From positions 8,846-72,845 of the forward strand of contig CAYOLQ010000005.1 of NCBI GenBank assembly GCA_964404825.1: DNA of 64,000 nucleotides. The letters run 5' to 3'. The DNA is from JACJXF01 sp964404825 (GTDB lineage: Bacteria; Bacteroidota; Bacteroidia; Bacteroidales; GCA-2748055). Positions within the stretch are counted from its first letter, which is position 1. Each line of letters opens with the position of its first letter. The notes under the pieces were generated by a model. The model saw nothing but the letters and a program-made list of their open reading frames with translations, was not told the DNA's origin and did not search any database. This document shows, piece by piece, positions 61,185 through 64,000 of this stretch. Made by a program: the position numbers and the translations under genes.

Positions 61185-62090
61185 TTACAGTAAAAAAGTG
61201 TGTATTTTATCAGTTTCCTCCGGATGAAACCAGGAGATATTTTTATCCTTGCGAAACCAGGTCAGTTGTTTACGGGCATAATTCCGGGTATTGGATTGAA
61301 TTTTGGTAATGGCTTCATCAAGACTCAGTTTTCCATCGAAGTGGAGAAACATTTCCTTATAACCAACGGTATTTAAAGCATTATTTTTCCTGTAGGGATA
61401 AAAATGCTTTGCCTCCTCAGCAAGTCCTCTTTCCATCATATTTATTACGCGTGCATTGATTCGTTCATACAATTCTTCCCTTTTCATATCCAGGGCGATT
61501 TTTTTAATTCTGTAAGGTCGTTTTTTTTCAGGGGATGTAAGAAAAGAGGAATAGGGTTTACCTGTGGCAATACTAATTTCCAATGCTTTCTGAACTCTTT
61601 TCGGATTATCGAGGTCCATTTTATTAAAACTAGCCGGGTCACGTTTTATGAGTTCTTCCAAAAGGCTTTCTAAACCTTCATTTTCATACTGCAACTGGAT
61701 TTTGTTTCTTAATGCAGGATCGATTTCAGGTAGCTGGTCTATTCCTTTACAAACCGCATCGATATACATTCCCGATCCCCCGCAAAGAATTACCTTATCA
61801 TATTTTCTGAAAAGCTTTTCCAGCAAATGATTCACATCATCTTCATATTTACTGGCATTGTAATAATCGTTGATTGAAATATTCTGAATAAAGTGATGCT
61901 TTACGCGCTTTAATTCTTCAGCTGACGGTACAGCAGTACCTATGTTAAGTTCCTTATATATCTGTCGGGAATCGGCTGAAATGACTTCTGTTTTCAACAT
62001 TTCAGCAATTCCTATGCTTAGAGCGGTTTTACCTATGGCAGTAGGACCTGCAATAACAATGAGTTCTTTATTCGTCTTTGGATTCGCCAT
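61185..62090 (-). CDS. miaA: tRNA dimethylallyltransferase
   Basis: I start at ATG 62090 (301 residues), where the family N-terminus NKELIVIAGPTAIGKTALSIGIA follows; the open frame continues upstream to 62255 but that part is the other reading frame of the pRiA4b-like gene. Motifs are the P-loop GPTAIGKT, VISADSRQIYKELNIGTAVPS (short: SADSRQIY), YDKVILCGGSGMYIDAV and the C-terminal QSNTRNYARKQLTWFRKD. The enzyme adds a dimethylallyl group to A37 of tRNAs reading UNN codons. It overlaps the upstream gene by 23 bases. Confidence 0.93.
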   Translation of the reverse strand: MANPKTNKELIVIAGPTAIGKTALSIGIAEMLKTEVISADSRQIYKELNIGTAVPSAEELKRVKHHFIQNISINDYYNASKYEDDVNHLLEKLFRKYDKVILCGGSGMYIDAVCKGIDQLPEIDPALRNKIQLQYENEGLESLLEELIKRDPASFNKMDLDNPKRVQKALEISIATGKPYSSFLTSPEKKRPYRIKKIALDMKREELYERINARVINMMERGLAEEAKHFYPYRKNNALNTVGYKEMFLHFDGKLSLDEAITKIQSNTRNYARKQLTWFRKDKNISWFHPEETDKIHTFLL

Positions 62091-62664
62091 CACCATCGTC
62101 GCTGAAATCTGAAGATACGTCATCGGAGAAGTCTTCATCTTCATTGGTATCCAGTTCACCCGGGAGTCCTGCCTTTGCACTTTCGTCGTACTGGTCGTTA
62201 AAATTAAATGCAGAATTATCATCTTCGATAATGGTACCGAAATCACGGTTTCCAAAAAGAATCTGCTGAGGTGCAGCCCCTTTGGAAAAAACTACCGCAG
62301 GATAATCGGAATAACGAACTTCTTCCTGAGTGTCAACAAGTTCAATAAATACTCCTCTTTCATTAAATATATCGAAGATATAAATCAATCTTTGTTTTGG
62401 ATCCTTAACGTAATCGCGCAATCTTGCACGGTCCATTGCAATAAGGGCTGCATTTGGAACATCCGACATGTCGAAAAGGATGAATTCCTGTTCTTTTTCC
62501 CACAGCTGATTTGTCAGGAAGAATGAAGCTATCTGAGAGCTGTCGTAGTTTAGGTCATCCTGGATAGCCTTATGGAAATCGAAAAATGTCTGGTTTCCTT
62601 TAATTTCGATATCCCGGACGAAATCTTTGATTTCATGTGATAACAATCTGAACTTATAGACCAT
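62068..62664 (-). CDS. Plasmid pRiA4b ORF-3-like (TnpR-passenger-type) protein with acidic tail
   Basis: A 198-residue protein with the start MVYKFRLLSHEIKDFVRDIEIKG and the WEKEQEFILFD and RLIYIFDIFNERGVFIELV stretches typical of the pRiA4b ORF-3 fold, a family of unknown function. The last 45 residues are very rich in Asp, Glu and Ser (DEDFSDDVSSDFSDDGDGES). Its end overlaps the miaA start by 23 bases, and it lies six bases from the acyl-CoA reductase gene, so the three genes look like one operon. Despite the name there is no sign of a mobile element here. Confidence 0.75.
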   Translation of the reverse strand: MVYKFRLLSHEIKDFVRDIEIKGNQTFFDFHKAIQDDLNYDSSQIASFFLTNQLWEKEQEFILFDMSDVPNAALIAMDRARLRDYVKDPKQRLIYIFDIFNERGVFIELVDTQEEVRYSDYPAVVFSKGAAPQQILFGNRDFGTIIEDDNSAFNFNDQYDESAKAGLPGELDTNEDEDFSDDVSSDFSDDGDGESKDE

Positions 62665-62670
62665 TTCTAT

Positions 62671-63753
62671 CTATTTTTTGGATAAGTTAAGTAAAAATTC
62701 CAATGTATCGGCATTGTCCGCAAAATCAATTAATCCGGGTCTCTGACTTGTTCCGAAACCTGTAACTTTTCCGGAGAATTCCTTTCGGCCAATCAGACAC
62801 TGAATTTTTTGCTCATCTGCTTCAATTCTCGCTCTCAGATTTTCCTCCGAATCATAAAACTCATAATAGACAACGCCAACCGGACTTGAATATCCAGCGT
62901 CTTCTTTTAACAAAAGGTATCCGGTGTCGTAATGTTTTATAAGATTAACCAGATAAATTGCTTTATGGTAATCGTAATTGTTTGCATATTTATTATGATT
63001 GTAAAGATACGAATAGGTTTCAAAATTGTCGAGTAAACGGGGAATATTGAATCCAACCGGGATAAATATTTTAGATACATTTCTGCACCCCATTCCAAAG
63101 TAGAGAAAAATATCATCGGCAAGTTTTTTATAATCTTCAGCCGATTCTTCTCCTGTAAGAATTGCTGCGGAGTTCCTGTTCTTTCTTATCAGATGGGGAT
63201 ATTTGCCGAAATAATACTCAAAATATCTTGCTGAATTATCGCTTCCTGTTGCAATAACCGCATCGATATTTTTAATAGGTTCATTCAGAATGCTTGCTGA
63301 AGCAATTAAATCACTATCACAATGGCATAAAACTTTATATACCAGTGGAAGGAGTTTTTCATCTTTGGAGGACATTTTTACTATTGCCTGATGTCCTGAA
63401 AGGCATACAGAAAGGAAGTCGTGAAAACCAACAAGAGGAATATTACCAGCCATTACGATTCCAACACGTAACTTTTGTTTGCGGGGCTTTCCGATATCCG
63501 GATAATTTTTCACCCATTCATTCAATTTGTTTTCCTCAAGCATCTCTGCAAATGAATTAAAGGAATAGAGAATGAATTCCCTTGAAAACCATGGATTATA
63601 AACCTCTGCTTCTTTTATAGCAATCAGAAATTCGTTAGCATATAATTCGTTAATTCCGGAAAGATCAGAATCCTCATTGAAACTTACTGAATCAAATTGC
63701 TTCAGAAATTTGCCAAGAGTTGCAAAGGCATATATTTTTTTTTCAAGTGACAT
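62671..63753 (-). CDS. Acyl-CoA reductase (LuxC-like)
   Basis: A 360-residue protein resembling the LuxC acyl-CoA reductases common in Bacteroidota. Visible parts are LRVGIVMAGNIPLVGFHDFLSVCLSGHQAIVKMS (as GNIPLVGFHDFL and GHQAIVKMS), IATGSDNSARYFEYYFG, LIRKNRNSAAILTGEES, and YFGMGCRNVSKIFIP with the likely catalytic Cys. The LuxC family reduces fatty acyl-CoA or thioester to aldehyde. The natural substrate here is unknown; the enzyme could supply aldehydes for lipid synthesis. Confidence 0.85.
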   Translation of the reverse strand: MSLEKKIYAFATLGKFLKQFDSVSFNEDSDLSGINELYANEFLIAIKEAEVYNPWFSREFILYSFNSFAEMLEENKLNEWVKNYPDIGKPRKQKLRVGIVMAGNIPLVGFHDFLSVCLSGHQAIVKMSSKDEKLLPLVYKVLCHCDSDLIASASILNEPIKNIDAVIATGSDNSARYFEYYFGKYPHLIRKNRNSAAILTGEESAEDYKKLADDIFLYFGMGCRNVSKIFIPVGFNIPRLLDNFETYSYLYNHNKYANNYDYHKAIYLVNLIKHYDTGYLLLKEDAGYSSPVGVVYYEFYDSEENLRARIEADEQKIQCLIGRKEFSGKVTGFGTSQRPGLIDFADNADTLEFLLNLSKK

Positions 63754-63883
63754 ATGAGGCTCAGGTATATTATCTGTTCAGGGATTTTGGTAATTAAAAT
63801 CAGGAATTTTGAGCATGATTGTTAGTCAGAAAAGTACTTCATAAGTATTGATTCAAAAAAGCCGAAATACCTGAACAATGCCT

Positions 63884-64000
63884 CTAGAACTTTCCTTCTT
63901 TTCTTTGGATAAGGTTAAGAGCTGATCCCGTTTTAAACCATTCGATTTGATTCTCATTATAGGTATGGGCAACTTCGATGCTCTCTTTTTCTCCGTTAGC
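63884..64000 (-). CDS. Aconitate hydratase, C-terminal end only
   Basis: The minus strand carries 38 residues and a TAG stop at 63884-63886, open to the window edge. The segment HTYNENQIEWFKTGSALNLI matches the C-terminus of mitochondrial-type aconitase (HTFNETQIEWFRAGSALN...). The rest of the protein lies beyond base 64000. Aconitase isomerises citrate and isocitrate. The call rests on the short tail alone, but the match is distinctive. Confidence 0.8.
   Translation of the reverse strand, partial: ANGEKESIEVAHTYNENQIEWFKTGSALNLIQRKEGKF

Noticed and set aside
61185..62255. Long N-terminal extension of MiaA
   Set aside because: The first 55 residues are the shifted reading of the overlapping acidic protein; the P-loop region follows ATG 62090 as in the family.

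Overview
The window looks like a chromosomal segment of a member of the Bacteroidota, probably class Bacteroidia. The support is: a short primary sigma factor of about 287 residues, Rho with a long charged insert, a type IX secretion C-terminal domain, DUF3127 and DUF4199 proteins, a GWxTD lipoprotein, -7 boxes of the TAnnTTTG type, many GTG/TTG starts with no Shine-Dalgarno sequence, and A+T-rich intergenic DNA. A pyruvate:ferredoxin oxidoreductase next to an Fe-type superoxide dismutase suggests an anaerobe or microaerophile that tolerates oxygen. Two runs of exactly ten N (36642-36651 and 56715-56724) show a draft, possibly metagenome-derived, assembly.

Layout. 0-9.8 kb: a partial dienelactone hydrolase, RlmD, an ABC-F ATPase, a GWxTD lipoprotein, RlmB, an Lrp-type regulator, an MscS channel and a secreted M64 peptidase. 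9.9-15.4 kb: an accessory-looking signalling cluster with an ECF-type sigma factor, a TPR-CHAT caspase-like protease with signal peptide and C-terminal anchor, an unlisted 55-residue peptide with a Lys-Gly-Gly leader-like boundary, a single-pass TPR protein built like an anti-sigma factor, and a sensorless histidine kinase. 15.6-17.6 kb: DUF3127 protein, FKBP isomerase, MnmD. 17.6-24 kb: a flexible region with a tyrosine-recombinase-like protein that seems to have lost catalytic residues, an overlapping methyltransferase, a REP-like repeat, an FkbM methyltransferase, a propeller lipoprotein and a DUF362/type IX protein. 24.2-30 kb: nucleotidyltransferase, GH2 beta-galactosidase, EamA transporter, superoxide dismutase.

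30-43 kb is mostly core: rlmN with an abutting flavin reductase, a saccharopine-dehydrogenase-like enzyme, rpe, rpoD, rho (broken in this assembly by a one-base homopolymer deletion and a gap), nifJ, ruvX, def and a DHODH-like protein. 43-51.8 kb: ComEC-like membrane protein, trkA-trkH, a YciO/Sua5 protein, a VWA lipoprotein, a rhomboid protease and an outer-membrane beta-barrel protein. 52-57.4 kb: the branched-chain amino acid operon ilvD-ilvB-ilvN-ilvC (minus strand). It is preceded by a textbook attenuator: a 21-residue leader peptide made almost wholly of Ile, Leu and Val, then mutually exclusive antiterminator and terminator hairpins. 57.7-57.8 kb: the small SRP RNA gene with a consensus promoter. 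57.9-64 kb: DUF4199 protein, two glycosyltransferases, NUDIX hydrolase, miaA, a pRiA4b ORF-3-like protein, an acyl-CoA reductase and the C-terminus of aconitase.

The two most interesting loci are the sigma/CHAT/Gly-Gly-peptide/anti-sigma-like cluster, whose parts suggest a protease-controlled sigma switch, and the ilv leader attenuator. No tRNA, rRNA, CRISPR array or intact insertion sequence was seen.
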